Source of the DNA: Cacajao melanocephalus
Taxonomy: Eukaryota; Chordata; Mammalia; Primates; Pitheciidae
Reading direction: 5' to 3'
DNA length: 64,000 nucleotides
Assembly (NCBI GenBank): GCA_963573385.1
Contig: CAUYLG010041475.1
Coordinates: 140,661 to 204,660, forward strand
Shown piece by piece: positions 47,310-62,015 of the stretch (position 1 is its first letter; the number at the start of each line of letters is the position of its first letter). The translations under genes were made by a program, and so were the position numbers. Under the pieces are notes generated by a model that made no database searches, was not told the DNA's origin, and saw only the letters and a program-made list of their open reading frames with translations.

Positions 47310-50300
47310 AAATTTAATGAACTGATTCCGCTTTCTATGGGAGAGGAACAATCTCATATATTGGCCATGTGATAAGAGGAGTAGGTAGTGGGTCAAAGAA
47401 AATGGCTCAAAAGTGGTTCCTGCCATGGGCCACCTGTTTAACAGTTCAGGATCAGCCATGGAGGACCCATATTTGTCGTGATGACAAACTTGCTGGTCTT
47501 CCAAAATCATAAGAACAACAAGGTCTTACACAATGCTTCAGAACCTGTCTTTTACAAATAAAACAAAGGACTCTTGGAACACCAGGCCGCAAAACTCACT
47601 TGGAAGCCATCTGTGTGAGCACCTCGGTCTTCCGGTGTGGTGTGCTCCTCAGGGGATTCCGTGTCATCTTTCTTCACAGCTCTCTCTCTCCAGCTCAAAA
47701 GGTGTTTTTGCCCAACTGGATTTATTTGATCTTCCAACAAGCCCAAGAAGGAAGAAAGGCAGATATTTTTATTTGCACCATTTTCAAATAAGGTTGCCAA
47801 GGCTTGAAGCTCAAAAGCTCAAGGCAGCTGGTACTCATTCAAAGTCAACAAGCCCCTTTGGCTGGAGAGAAACCCTGACTCTTCCCATTCTCAACCCAGT
47901 GTTCTCTGGTTTGAAAGATGTAAAATTTCTGCGGATGGACAATGCAAGGGTAGTGGTCAGCTCTTTAAGCTGCACATCTTAGAATCCAGTTTTGCCCAAA
48001 TTAAGCCATAAGGTGGGCGAAAAAGAGAACACAGCTGAGTTGAAATCACATATGTGCTTGCTGGCTCCACAGCCTCCATGCTCTCATTTATGGGATCGGT
48101 GAAGCAGTTCCTACCTTCTAGTGTTGTTGCAGACACGAGAGGCTGCAGAAGAGTTCATAAATGCAGGCGGGCAGAGTGTAAGAGGCACTCCAGAAATGAC
48201 AGCAATTATTATTCATTTGGTTTAAGAGAAACCATAGACTGTGCACACCCTTAACTATCTGTGGTGGGTGCTCTCCGCCTCTCAGCCCTGCTCAGGATTT
48301 CTGATGCCTACTCTTTTCCTGGCAGCAGTAAGGGAAACCAAGGAGTTAACCAGGAGGCTCTAGACTGGCACGGCTGGGACTATTAGTTCCTAATGAGGGG
48401 CCGGCCTGGGAAGGCGGCCTAGCAGCTGTGGGGAGGGGCGCTGAGGGTGTCTCCCTTGGAGGAGACTTGGGCTGGAAACTTTGTTTTTTTTCTTTCTGAA
48501 CTGAGTTTTACACTCCTGAGGGGAGTTCCTGGTGTCTGAACTTGGTCTTTGAGCCCTGGCGCTGGTGGTTCCCTGAGGAAATGCCTCGTGGCTTCTTGTG
48601 GGGCGGTGTTGTTATTGGTGTTGGACCAAGGTGGTCAGAAAATGGGATCTTCCAGATGGGGCCTGTGGTTTAGCCACACGGAGATGTCTCCACAAGCACA
48701 GCCGGGGTGGGACAGCTGCCCGAAGGATAGGGCTTGAGGGTAACGTGGTGCTTCTCCTCGGCCGCCCCATCCTCTCCCTGTCCTTGGCGTTATTCTTATA
48801 TGTCGCCTGTATTCTGGCTTCAGACTCTGCCAAGAGAAACGGGCTGTATTAGGGCTAGCTGGGCCCTGAGCAGGCTCCTGAGAGCCAAAAAGCAGGGAGC
48901 CCAGGGTGCCAGGGTGCTCTGGTGAGTGAGATATATTCTCTTGACAGCATCCACGGCGGGTAGAGATACCAGGCTGAGAAGAGGGAGAGGGAAAGGCAGC
49001 TTTACGTGGAGCAGACCCCAGTAACCTCCAACCCCTCTAGAGGCAGAGCCTTCCATGACCCCGTCCCCCTCAGCCCTCGGTGGCCTCCCCTTCAGCACCC
49101 CAGGTGCTGTGCCCGCATTGTGCCTACCAGGCCACTGTGGCAGGTGCTTCAAATACGTCAATGGAGTGGTTGAAGAAATCTGAAGAGAAGAGGGAAATCT
49201 GATGGTATCTCCAAGAATGACTTGGGGGGGGGCTTTGGGAAAGCATCTGCCCCCTCTCCAGCTTTACCATGATAGGGGGGCTCTCACGGGAATGTGGCAG
49301 GTGGCAGCCCTCATCCTGCCCTTTGAGTTTCATTTCTGGTGAGTTTCTCCTTCCTTCTTACTCCAACTCTTCTCGGAAGCAGTGGTTTAGTTTTAGGTAC
49401 TTGTAATGTTTGTCTTCATAGCCCCCACAGATGCAAGGGCCCTCATCTCCATTCTGTGTCCCCTCTGGGTAGGCTCATGTGTGCAGAAGACGGCCTGGGG
49501 AAGCCTGTTCACAGAGCTCACGTCGCTTGTTCTTGATCGTGGCTTCACGCCCTCTCGTTTGATGCTGCAGGTAAGAGGGCTCATGACAAGATAAAGCAAA
49601 CTCAGTGCTGGCTGTTACCAAGGGGACGCTGCAAAGAAACAAAAGCATTTCGGCCCAGGATGCACTGGGGAGTGAGGAAGGGAGGGGATAACAGAGCCCC
49701 TGTCCCATGGATGCAGCCTATGCCCCTGGTCTAATGTGGGAGGTGGACGGTAGTGACAATACAGTGTGAGAAGAGCTAGGACAGGGTGAGTGACCGATGA
49801 GTGACCCAACAGGCAAAGCTGATGACCCCCTCCACGTTCCATCCCCAGGGTACACATGCTGTCTCCCATCTTGCCCCTTGATTTGTTGTGTCCTTGCCTG
49901 TTGCCCTCAGCATGCTGACTTCTCTCCTTCCACTGGGGGAGGTGGGTGGCGGAGGACACCCAGGAGCCTATCTGACATCCAGCTGGGCCCTTGAGACACT
50001 CGGTGGGTTCGCAGCAGCCTTGATGACCACCCGTCCATTTGCCAGAGCTTTTCCTCATCCTCATTGCCCCAGAGGTTGCTGGTGCATGGAACTGTGATGC
50101 CTGTTCTATTAGCTTCCCAGGAAGTTACCTCCACACTGGCCAGAGCTTAGCATTCATAGCCACACCGGGTTCTAGAGGTATCTTTGGTGGAACTCGGAAC
50201 TCCTGGGTGTCCACGCATTCTAGAGTCCGGCTAGGATGTGGAGTAGAGATAAAGTAGATGACGGGGAGGGTGCGGCACGTCCCATCGACCCAGGCTTGGC

Positions 50301-51750
50301 CTTGCGTCCCTTCTCCCTGAGGCCCATTCCTCCCGCTGGCTTCTTGGCTCCTTGGCCTCCCGCTGTCGCTACCCTCTGAATCCTTCCTCCTCCCCGCGGA
50401 GCAGGCAGAGGGAGACAACTCTCGTCACAGCTCAGGCCACAGAGAGGAATCCTAGGCGCTTGCTATTTTGAGAGCTAAAATTAAAGCCCATGGTTTGCTT
50501 CCTCAGCACTTAATTAGACTCCACTGCCTCCCAGGGCTGCCTCCTTCCCGCCCACCAGTGAGGGCCTGGCCGGTGGGTTTGGAAGCTGACGCCATGTTCC
50601 AGGCAGGAGACATGGGGCCTGGAGTATTTTTACATACGGGAGGCTGTGGAGAGCAAAATGCTTGGCACTGAGCCAGTGAGACTAAGTCAGTTGGGAGAGG
50701 GAGGGAGCAGGAAAGCTGTTATATCGTCCTTCCTTCTTTGAACGGCACCATAAATGTGCCAGACAGGAAACGGGACTGGGAGGGGAGAGGAGGGGCCTGT
50801 ACAGCGAGGCCGGAGTGGGGCCTGGGATACCACCACCCTCGCAGCCTGGCTCAGGTGGGGCCCTGCCCTGAAGGTGGGGTGAGGGGGCCTCACCTGGGGC
50901 TGGGGGTGGGGCACAGTGTTGAACATTGTCTGGGTCAGGTGGGGTATGGGCTGATTGTATCTGCCCTCATGTTATTTCTGGGCCCGCTTCAGATCCTCCA
51001 ACTAAAACCACCATCAGTGGAACAGGTTTTAGGGCTGGAAGGGACTTCAGAGACCCTTTAGGGTTTTAGGATAAGAGAGCGAAGATAAATTACCCAAAGC
51101 CACATTGCTCATGAGAACCGGAAGTGGGAATGGGACTTTTGACCTAGGACGCGGTGGCTGTGCACTAGGTCGCTCCCCTTCTTATTTGTCTCGTGGCTTT
51201 CTTGGGGGCACAGGACTTTCATTCCAGAGTGCAAGTTAAACATAAAATGCAGATGCAGTTAAGTAAAATGACATACAGTCAGCTCACACTGAGAGCGAAA
51301 TCAGGAGGCTCCTGCGCTCCGTGGAGGAGCCCTTCTACCATAAGGGTGGTGAGGCATCATTGACTTCATCATCACTCTGAGGCCATCTGGCCTCAAAGTT
51401 TCTGGAGCGGGTAGGTGGGGGAAGTTGAGACCTCTGACGTACCTGAAACAGAACCTGCTCCCTCCCAGGGAAGAGTGAAAACGGGACACCTGACTAAAGA
51501 CATCTCATACTCATCGGTTTTACAGCATCTCTCCACAAAGGTCTAGATACCAGCCTTAGGGGATCCTCATTATCGTTGGATTAAACTTATGCCTACCCAT
51601 GCATCTATAAGCCAAGGAACCTCTCCTGTTTTCTGTCCCTCCTTTTCCCTTCAATAACACTCCTGAGGCTGCCTCTCAAATGTGGGAACCAATAGGTGAG
51701 AACCATGTAAGATCTTCCTATATACTCCTGAACCCTGAATTAAGTTAAAT
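47310..51750. other. Repeat-poor, GC-richer intergenic segment
   Basis: About 4.4 kb in which I recognise no interspersed repeat. Parts (48360-48480, 50250-50420, 50760-50930) are rich in G and C. No ORF has a recognisable domain. Such stretches can hold distal regulatory elements, but nothing here proves it. Confidence 0.5.
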
Positions 51751-51759
51751 AATAGCCAA

Positions 51760-51960
51760 AGCCAGTATTTATTTTGCTTTTTTTTTTTCAAGTACTTTAT
51801 TAGCATTATCTCATGTCATCTTGAAAACTGTTATTGTCATCATCCCCATTTCGCGATGAGGAGATTGAAGGTCAGAAAGGCTAAGTGATTTGCCTAAAGT
51901 CACCCAGGTGTCAGGGCCAAGATTTGAACCAAGGTAGACTTACTCTAAAGACTATACTTC
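51760..51960 (-). mobile_element. MIR, antisense
   Basis: CATCCCCATTTCGCGATGAG, GGCTAAGTGATTTGCCTAAA and GATTTGAACCAAGGTAGACT are the antisense MIR core. Confidence 0.8.
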
Positions 51961-51964
51961 AAAT

Positions 51965-52955
51965 ACCTCATACTGCTTCCACTGGTAAAAATGAAGTTTT
52001 GGGGAGTACAGAGGGAACTAATAGAATTTTGTCCAATAGCAAGAATGAGGAACACACTGTTCATTGCCCAGGCTAGAGGAGTCAGAGTGTGAGGAGTGTC
52101 AGGCCTTGGAGGGTGTTTGGCTGAGACCTGAAGTTGGGGTGGGATTTTCATGTTCCATGGCTGGTGTTTGGCATATATTTCTGCTTTTCTGGGCGAATAA
52201 CCTAAATCTCCTCTTTACTTCTCTTTGATAGGGTCTTAGGCCCCAAATGCCATATCACCCCCATTCCATTCTTATCTCAAATATGTCACTTAGCTCATTT
52301 CAGTGGCTTAAACCTGCAATTACTTGATGTCTACTGAATGCAAATAAAGCTGAACTTGACACCCAGGAACAGTTGACACAAGCTCTTTGTGGTTGTTGTT
52401 GTTCTTGTTTTCAAATCCTCCTCCTCTTCACTCTCCTGTTACTTCTCTGTTACTTACCTTAGACAGTTCATCACCACCACTAGGAAGCACACAGTGGAAG
52501 GAAACCATGTTTATTATTAGTCTTATGCTGGTAACTAATTTTGCTAGTAGTGCCACTGGGGAAGTTGTTTGAGGCTCGGACATTAGCTTTTTGCCTGTGC
52601 ATTCCCTGTAATCTGAGAGCCCAGATAATGTCTAAGGAGCTAGAGAAAAGGGAAGCAGAGAGGTGAATGGTTTGACAACTGCAACTATTTTCCCATGTCG
52701 CATTTTCTGATTTTGAAGCACTAAAGAGTTGCTGAGCAGCTGAGCAGAACTCTTGGCAGTCTTATAGGCCTGAGGGGGCAAAAGTTGGGATTCAAGAATT
52801 GTCAAGGGGAAGGTGTCCTAATAAATATCCCAGTCTTTCAGATGGGAGCCTTGAAAGGCTATACATTGGTAATAAAGCTAGTCTGGAAATAGACTAGCAC
52901 TAACAAAGACTGAAACCCAGATCTGAATCATTTCAGATTAAAGAGATATTCTCCT
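51965..52955. other. Unique intergenic segment
   Basis: No gene and no repeat recognised. Confidence 0.45.
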
Positions 52956-53840
52956 GGCAAACTCCCTGCTAAAAACAAAAGTAAATTCACTCTAGAGGAA
53001 GATGTCTTCTAGAACCTTAAATTATTACAACAGTTTTTCATGCATAGTTTCTGGCATGAACTGTTCAAAAACTACCAGGAGATAGGACCAAATAACTGAA
53101 AACTAAGAGAAAAAAGTTATGATTTTAAAAGATATGTAGAATTTGTCTTAAGAAGAACCAAATTCAAGGAAAACTGTAGGACTGAAATTAAGACCTTGGT
53201 AGAAGAGCGTAAAAGCAGATTAGACACAAGTGAAGAGAATATTCATGAACTTGAAGATTGGTCAGAAGAAAATATTTTATTCAGATGACTATAATTCTAA
53301 CAAGATAAAAAATTTACAAAATACAGAAAAGAGTCTAAGAGATATACATGACTCAATGTAAACATTTGTGTAATTAGAGATCTGGAAGGAAGAGAGACAA
53401 TGTAGCATAAACAATATTTGAAAAGACAGTGGGGATATAAAAACTGACAAAAACGTAAAGCCACAGACAGATTCAAGAGATGCTACAAACTCCAAGCAGG
53501 GAAGTAACCCCAGAAACAGACAAAACAACAATACACATCAAGGTAAAACATCTGAAAAACAAAGAAAAAAATTACAAAAGTACCTAGTGTAAAAGAAAAA
53601 CAAAATATTCATTATACACAGACACAATACTCTATTTTTTATCAAAAACAATGGAAGCCAAAGAACAATGAAATTATATCTTTAAGAGGCAAAAAAAGAA
53701 GCAAACACAAAAAACCTAACCTAAAATTCTATACCCAGAAAAAATATCACTCAAAAATGAAAGTAAAATAAAGACATTTCCAGACAGACAAAAACTGACA
53801 TGGTTCATAAGTAGCTGACAGACACTAAAGAAAAAAACTA

Positions 53841-54149
53841 GGCCGGGCGCGGTGGCTCACACCTGTAATTCTAGCACTTTGGGAGGCCCAGGCGGGTGGA
53901 TCATGAGGTCAAGAGATCAAGACCATCCTGGCCAACATGGTGAAACCCCGTCTATACTAAAAAATACATAAGTTAGCTGGGTGTGGTAGCACACGCCTGT
54001 AGTCCCAGCTACTCAGGAGGCTGAGGCAGGAGAATTGCTTGAACCCAGGGAGGTGGAGGTTGCAGTGAGCTGAGATCACGCCACTGCACTCCAGCCTGGC
54101 GCCTGGTGACAGAGCAAGACTCTGTCTCAAAAAAAAGAAAAAGAAAAAA
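53841..54149 (+). mobile_element. Alu (young-looking) inserted in the L1/HAL1 copy
   Basis: Starts GGCCGGGCGCGGTGGCTC, the exact consensus opening, and ends in an A-rich tail at 54149. Flanks AAAGAAAAAAACTA and AAAGAAAAAACTA look like a target-site duplication. Confidence 0.96.
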
Positions 54150-54285
54150 CTACATAGTTTTTCAGGTAAAAGGAAAAAAATTTCAGATGGAAGCAAGGAG
54201 TTGCAGAAAGGAATGAAGACCATTGTAAAGGGTAAACATATGGGAAAATCTAAATTAATGCTGATTGTATAAAATAATATTTTCA

Positions 54286-54738
<453 letters not shown>

Positions 54739-55269
54739 TCAAAGATGCATAGTGTTATCTTTAGGTCTAGAAGCATATATTTAATTCCACAGAAAGAGAA
54801 GTCTTGTGCTCATGTTAGAAGGTAGTCTTGATTTGTCTGCCTTCCTCTTTGAGAAATTTATTTCTTCCAACAGCCTCATTGTCAATTAATGTAAAAAAAG
54901 ATTAAGGAAAGATTTTGTAGTAGAAAGAATTAACCCATAGATCTCCTCATCCCAAGTAATGATACAAGATTAAAATAATAAATAGGGCTCTTTTTTTTAA
55001 GTTTTGGATAAATTCCTAGATGTGAGATCCATAATGGACTCTGAAAGAGAAACGGATGCTTGGGTATAGCTCCAGCCTTTAAAGTTGACTTCCCTGAGGA
55101 AAACCACGTGCTTCTACTGTGGATGGACTTTGGGTCTGACTCAGTGCAGCCATCCTATTAAGAATAAGCAGGCCAGCAGCTTGGTTCAGAAACATAGGCT
55201 TTTTAGCTACCAGGACGAAGGCTCTGAGGATCCAGGCATTGGCTTCACTACTAGTATATTGTTAATATT

Positions 55270-55552
55270 GAATGTGGCTCATGCCTGTAATCCCAGCAGT
55301 TTGGGAGGCCGAGGCAGGAGAATCACTTGAGCCCAGGAGTTTGAGACTGGCCTAGGAACATGGCAAAACCCCATCTCTGCAAAAAATACAAACATTAGCC
55401 AAGCTTGGTGGCACACCTGTATCCCCAGCTACTTGGGACGCTGAGGTGCGAGGATCACTGGAGCCCAGGAAGTCAAGGCTGCAGTGAGCCATCGTTGTGC
55501 CACTGCACTCCAGCCTGGGTGACAGAGCGAGACCCTGTCTCTAATAATAATA
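55270..55552 (+). mobile_element. 5'-truncated Alu with (AAT)n tail
   Basis: Begins at TGTGGCTCATGCCTG, missing the first bases. The tail is TAATAATAATAAT. ATATTGTTAA at 55256-55265 and 55553-55562 is a probable target-site duplication. Confidence 0.93.
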
Positions 55553-55639
55553 ATATTGTTAACAACTGTGTGTTTGCACATGGAAACAGTCAAGATCATA
55601 CAACTTAGCGTGATTTTGGAGTTGGTGACCTGGTTGTCT

Positions 55640-55815
55640 CTGGCTTTAGCTCAAGATCTATGCCTAACCAGCTGGGAGACACTACATGCCACTCAGTGTG
55701 TCTGGGTCTCGTTCATGAATGGGGACACATAGTCTACTTTTGCAAGGTTGTTTTGGGAGTTGAATGAGAAGTGGCATGAAAGCACTTGGTCAAATGTGAT
55801 GCACTGTTCAAATGT
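55640..55815 (+). mobile_element. MIR fragment
   Basis: TAACCAGCTGGGAGACACTA, then GTGTGTCTGGGTCTCGTTCA and GGTTGTTTTGGGAGTTGAAT, follow MIR order with changes. Confidence 0.6.
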
Positions 55816-55819
55816 GAAG

Positions 55820-56690
55820 TATTGCTATTTTACCCTCAAAGGAAAAACATAGCACTCTGGTTACCATATTTAATGTCAGAAATATTTGTTTAGTGCAGTA
55901 AGATGCCCTGTGATAGAAGGATTTCATGGTCAAAGACGCCTAGGAATTCCCAAATGCCTTTCTGCCTTTGGAGATCCCGAGCACTTACAATCCTTTTTTT
56001 CCCTCCAGAAATACAAACAATCATTAGCCCTTGAAAGGCCCTGAGAAGTCCTGCCACAAAGAAATCACTTGAAGTATATTTTATCCAGTGTTTTCCAACA
56101 TAATTTGACCAGTGAAGCTTCTTTGTGTAACATCTCACCACGTCTCTCTATACATTCATTCTTTCATGCTCTCCCTCTGCATCCTCATCCACACCCACAC
56201 TCATACATCGGTGTCTGTCCAGCTGATATTTCTCGTCTGGACTGCTCCTGTGAAGTTCAGGCCGATTTACCCAATTGCTTCCACTTGGTTGTCTCAGGAC
56301 AACCCAAACTCAACCTATCCAAAATGTCTAAAATCAAAATCAGTACCCTCCATCCCAAACCTGGATCTTTCCAGGATTCCCCAACTTAATGAGTGGCCCC
56401 AGCATCCTTCCAACTCCACAAAGTCCAAAACCTTGACACATCTCTTCCCCTCATACCTCACATCCCACGCATACGTTCTATCACAATTCCTACCCAACTT
56501 ATGTTTTACACATGTTCCATACCTATGCTACAGCCCATTACCACCAATCAGGGCCAGTCTACCCAGAGCTGTTCTGGGACCAGTACCAGAGCTCCCAACT
56601 AGTCCCCCTGCTATCTCATCCCCTAAATCATCTTCCATGAAGGAGTAGGATAAGGCTTCAAAATCCCTGTCTAATCCATCTTAAACCTTT
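55820..56690. other. Unique or very old sequence; long C-rich frame
   Basis: Holds the longest non-FOXO3 frame in the window (56112-56648, 178 codons). Its composition (His, Pro, Ser, Thr) follows C-rich DNA and no domain is recognised. I do not call a gene. Confidence 0.5.
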
Positions 56691-56699
56691 TAACAATTT

Positions 56700-57380
<681 letters not shown>

Positions 57381-57934
57381 AAATAATTTTTGCTGTAGGA
57401 AAAAGATCTATTTTTCACCACACATTCCACACCTCTGTTTCTGCTTTCTTGCCTCTCTGGTCTTCAGCTTTTTCAGAAAACAAAAACTCAGCTGTTAGGC
57501 TAAGCTCCTCTTTTCTCTCCAAAGATTAAGCCATCTTACTGACTTCTCCAAAGAGGCTCTCTCCTGCTCATCTGTTTCCAAGTTCACATTCCGGCTGCCA
57601 CCCAGGCTGCCCACTGCCTACTGCAGGCTCCATCCGCATTCATCACAGTGGGCACGGCCCCCCTGCACCGTGCAGAGCCACAGCCTGAGGCCACTCTGCC
57701 TTATCTTTAATCAAAAGGGCAATTTCTCTCTGATTTAAGTATCTGACCCAGAGCAGTTTTGGAGGCTAATTCATGTCACTATTCCAGGTCCCTGTACCCC
57801 TACTGACACCCCAAGCCCCCTGCCTACACATAGAAACATGCAGATGCTTTTGCTTGGATCCTTGGGGTGAAATGAGTGCTTTAGTTTGCTCACTTGCTCT
57901 GGTTTCGTTTGGTTCCCAAGTCAGCCCCTTACTT

Positions 57935-58345
57935 TTCACAATTCCAGGGCTTAGCACAGGCTGTTCTCTCTGCCCAGGAAGCCTACTCCACCCCCACCTC
58001 CTTCCCCTCTTGGTTTAATCCTACTTATCCTTCAGGCCTCAGTTTAGGTGCCACTTCTGCAAAGGAATCTTTCCTGACAAATCAACTTCAAGTCGAGGTT
58101 ACCCTGCTATTCTCCCTCATTCCATGCTTGTCCTTCTAGACATCCATCGCGATTTGTGTTTCTGTATTTATGTGTGTACTTTTTTGTTTAATGATTGTCT
58201 CCCTACTAAAACATAAACTCCATAAGGGTGGGGCTGGCATCTGTTTTCCACCAATCCCACCTGCAGCACAATGCCTGTTTACACAGCAGGCGCTCGTCAA
58301 TGCTTACTGCAAGGAGGAAGCAATGAATGAACCAATGAATGTGCT
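57935..58345 (+). mobile_element. L2 3' end
   Basis: CTCTGCCCAGGAAGCCTACT, CTTCAGGCCTCAGTTTAGGT, AAACTCCATAAGGGTGGGGC and GCACAATGCCTGTTTACACA appear in the order of the L2 3' region. Confidence 0.85.
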
Positions 58346-58349
58346 TGCT

Positions 58350-59090
58350 CTTGAAACAGCATTTGACCCTTGGAAATCTGCCCAGCTTGAAAACAGCTCC
58401 AAGCCCAAGCAAAACTTAAGGAGGTGTAATTTGAAGAAATAATTTGCGTCTTGAACTTGTTAATGCCAATTCTCTGTGTATTTTGATTTGTTTTTCACCC
58501 CTTGGGTTCAGAGTGACCTTGCCAGGCCTTCATCTCCTGGGGCACATACTTCCTTCTGCCCTGTAATAATAGCCTGCCTGGGGCTCACTGGGCTATGGTT
58601 TAAAAAGTCCGCAGGTGGCTTCTCCTCTCTCCAGCCAGGCTAGATGGGAAGGGAGGCCAGGACTGTGTGTCCCTCCTTTTTTGCACCCCCATCCCCTCAC
58701 CCTGACAGTTCTCAGAGAAAAGGCTGGGCTTTAGGTAGGCAAGTTCGGGTACGTGTGGTCTTTTGGTTCTGCTGAAACAGTCTTGCTGTGCCCTCTTGGT
58801 TCCATGTTTGTTTTTTTTACCTGAATTCATTCTCACTTGGAGCAATGCAATGCCAAAGCCATTTTTTCAGTAAAGCTTCCAGCAGAAAATGTTAGTGGCC
58901 CACCATATTCCCCCTAGTTTACCATTTTTTTGTGTACCCTGGGTTTTGGTGTATGTTCCCTTCCAAAGACAGCACTGGGTTTTTGGCAGACAGCCCTTGG
59001 GGGCTCTGGAGCCACTTTGTGTGCATGGATGAAGAGCCTGGAGCCTAACTTACCCCCAGTTCCCTAGATTAGGCTCTGAGAATGTTGGCC
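58350..59090. other. Unique intergenic segment
   Basis: No gene and no repeat recognised. Confidence 0.45.
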
Positions 59091-59479
59091 TGAGATTGAT
59101 CCTGCTCTGCCCTGCCCCCACTCCCCTACTAGTGTCCTTACATCACATCCACACAAAGCCTCATCTAGGGGTCTGCTTAGGGGGATTCCAATCTGAGACA
59201 CTAGATCTCAGGAGTGGGGCTGGGAAGCAAAAGCACCCTGAAGCCGGGGTGACCAAGAACCACAAGAAGGGGTCCAAGAGCGCCTGGGAGGAGCATGGAC
59301 ACTGTCCACTTACACCTCACATTTAAGTTCACACCTTCCTATCATGGAGTCTTCATCCTGGGGATGGACCACGCCTTACAAAATTTATGGGGGGAGCCTT
59401 ACAAAATGAGAGATACTGGATGATCCACCATTCTCACCTTTTATAGCTCATCTGGAGGCAAAACTGATATTCATCACAA

Positions 59480-60010
59480 CCCTCCTGTACCCCTCATCCT
59501 CAGCTGGCTGGCACTTCTGCTGGTTGTTTCCTGATGGGGTGACCCAGCCCTTCATCCTTGAGGAGTATAAGTTCCTGGTCACCTGGCTGTGGTTGCCATA
59601 ATGACCTGGTCACAGTTAACACTGGGCATGGGAGTGACCTAGAGATGCCCTGTGTTCCACGCATACTCCTGCCTGGCTCCATTGTTTAACAGCAACAGAG
59701 CCTCCTCCTACTGACCAGGGCTAATTATCCCCGCCAGTATGGTGACTCCTTTCTTTGCCTGATGGTCTGCCAGGATGAGGGGACCATCCTCAAGTAACAG
59801 GGTGGCTGCCATAGATTTCAGTTTCATGACACTCTGTCCCTGGTCGAAGTGTCCCCTTCTGGGAATTAGGACTTCTAGACCCACAGAACCTAAAGTTGTG
59901 GCAGCAGGAAGCACAACTTCCTCCAAATAGGTCTGGGAATGGTGGGGAGCAGGGCCACCCCCTCCCATTGTTCCCTCCGCCTCTTGTGGGGACAACTCAG
60001 GTGTGTCCAC
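59480..60010 (-). mobile_element. ERV-L type internal remnant (dUTPase-like region)
   Basis: Minus-strand frames at 59708-60010 and 59500-59682 show, in order, residues typical of the dUTPase found in ERV-L retroviral copies, including the conserved QAKKGVT segment. The two frames differ and are broken by stops and shifts, so this is a dead fossil. Assigned by family recognition only. Confidence 0.6.
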
Positions 60011-60019
60011 TCAGGGGTC

Positions 60020-60198
60020 CCTTGCAGGGTCAGCCTAAAGCTGCACTCAGGGCCTGCCCTGGGACTTTGCCCTTGCTTGGCTTTCTCCCCTTCCCTGTGC
60101 TGCTTCCCCCACTGCCTTACTGGTTACCCTTGAGATCCCTTCCTTAATCAGTTCCTTGTACCCAAAGTCTGCTTTCTGGAGAAGCCAACCCAAGACAG
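60020..60198 (+). mobile_element. ERV-L type LTR 3' end
   Basis: GCCTTACTGGTTACCCTTGA, TCTGCTTTCTGGAGAAGCCA and the end ACCCAAGACA resemble ERV-L class LTR ends. The usual AATAAA is degenerate. Orientation is opposite to the internal remnant next to it. Confidence 0.45.
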
Positions 60199-60376
60199 AA
60201 CTGGAAGCCATGAGCAGTGGGGTGGGCCAAGCACTCCGACTTTGAACATATGAAATTGACCAGGGCCAGGGCTGAAGGGAGGAAGTCAGAGCTACTGACT
60301 AGACCTTGAACTGGAAACCGAGGGTCCTGCTCATATTTCTACCTCACTGAAAACCAAAAAAAATGGGCCTCTTTGC

Positions 60377-60402
60377 CTTATCAGGTATCTGATAAGGATA
60401 AC
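60377..60402. promoter_or_regulatory. GATA motif cluster
   Basis: CTTATC (60377-60382), palindromic ATCTGATA (60388-60395), GATAAG (60391-60396) and GATAAC (60397-60402) occur within 26 bp. They lie about 24 kb past the FOXO3 poly(A) signal. Motif evidence only. Confidence 0.35.
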
Positions 60403-60559
60403 GCTTTAAACTCTGACAATGTAGAAGAAATACTGTCACAAAGTGCTCCTCGCACATTTACTTAAATGTGGTGAATTTTAAAACCAGTGAAGTTATTTGC
60501 AAATAGTGTGTCATGTAATAGCATAACACCACTGCATATGACAACAGTCAACACTCCCC

Positions 60560-60745
60560 ATGCATTCCTCTGGCCACGCACTCTCCGAAGTACTCTACAT
60601 GGTTCTCTCCTTTCTTCCTTACAATTACCTTATGCAGAAGGTATGACTGTTAGTCCGTCGTCCCATTTTACAAATGTGGAAACTGAAGGATAGAAAGTGA
60701 TCCACCCATGTGAGCTGCAGAGCCAGGGTGAAACACAGACCCGTG
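60560..60745 (-). mobile_element. MIR fragment, antisense
   Basis: GTCCCATTTTACAAATGTGG, AAACTGAAGGATAGAAAGTG and GCAGAGCCAGGGTGAAACAC are the antisense MIR core. Confidence 0.65.
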
Positions 60746-60857
60746 CTCTCAGCTGCCCGACGCACCTCCAGCGGGGAGACAGAAGTGGCCCATCTCTTTC
60801 CCCAGCTGAGGAGGTGGGACATCTGTGGTGGGCAGGGCATAGGCCACTCGGATTTTT

Positions 60858-61800
<943 letters not shown>

Positions 61801-61804
61801 TTTG

Positions 61805-62015
61805 CTATTAAGAGTCCAGCCTCTGGAACCAGATGCTTGGATTCAAATCCCTGTCAGGCGTGTGACCACAGGCAGGTGACTTAACCTCTTAGTAGCTTGG
61901 TTTTCCCCTCCATACAATGGGTGTGACACTGCCTCCCTGGAGACTGATGGGAGGATGAGGTAAGTTAGTATGTGTAAAACACTCAGAGCTTGGGCACACA
62001 GCACGTGTGGCCTCC
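61805..62015 (+). mobile_element. MIR
   Basis: GTCCAGCCTCTGGAACCAGA, TTGGATTCAAATCCCTGTCA, GTGACTTAACCTCTTAGTAG and ACAATGGGTGTGACACTGCC follow full MIR order. Confidence 0.85.

Noticed and set aside
56112..56648. 178-codon frame, longest outside FOXO3
   Set aside because: Composition rich in His, Pro, Ser and Thr mirrors C-rich low-complexity DNA. An overlapping frame is also long. No domain recognised.
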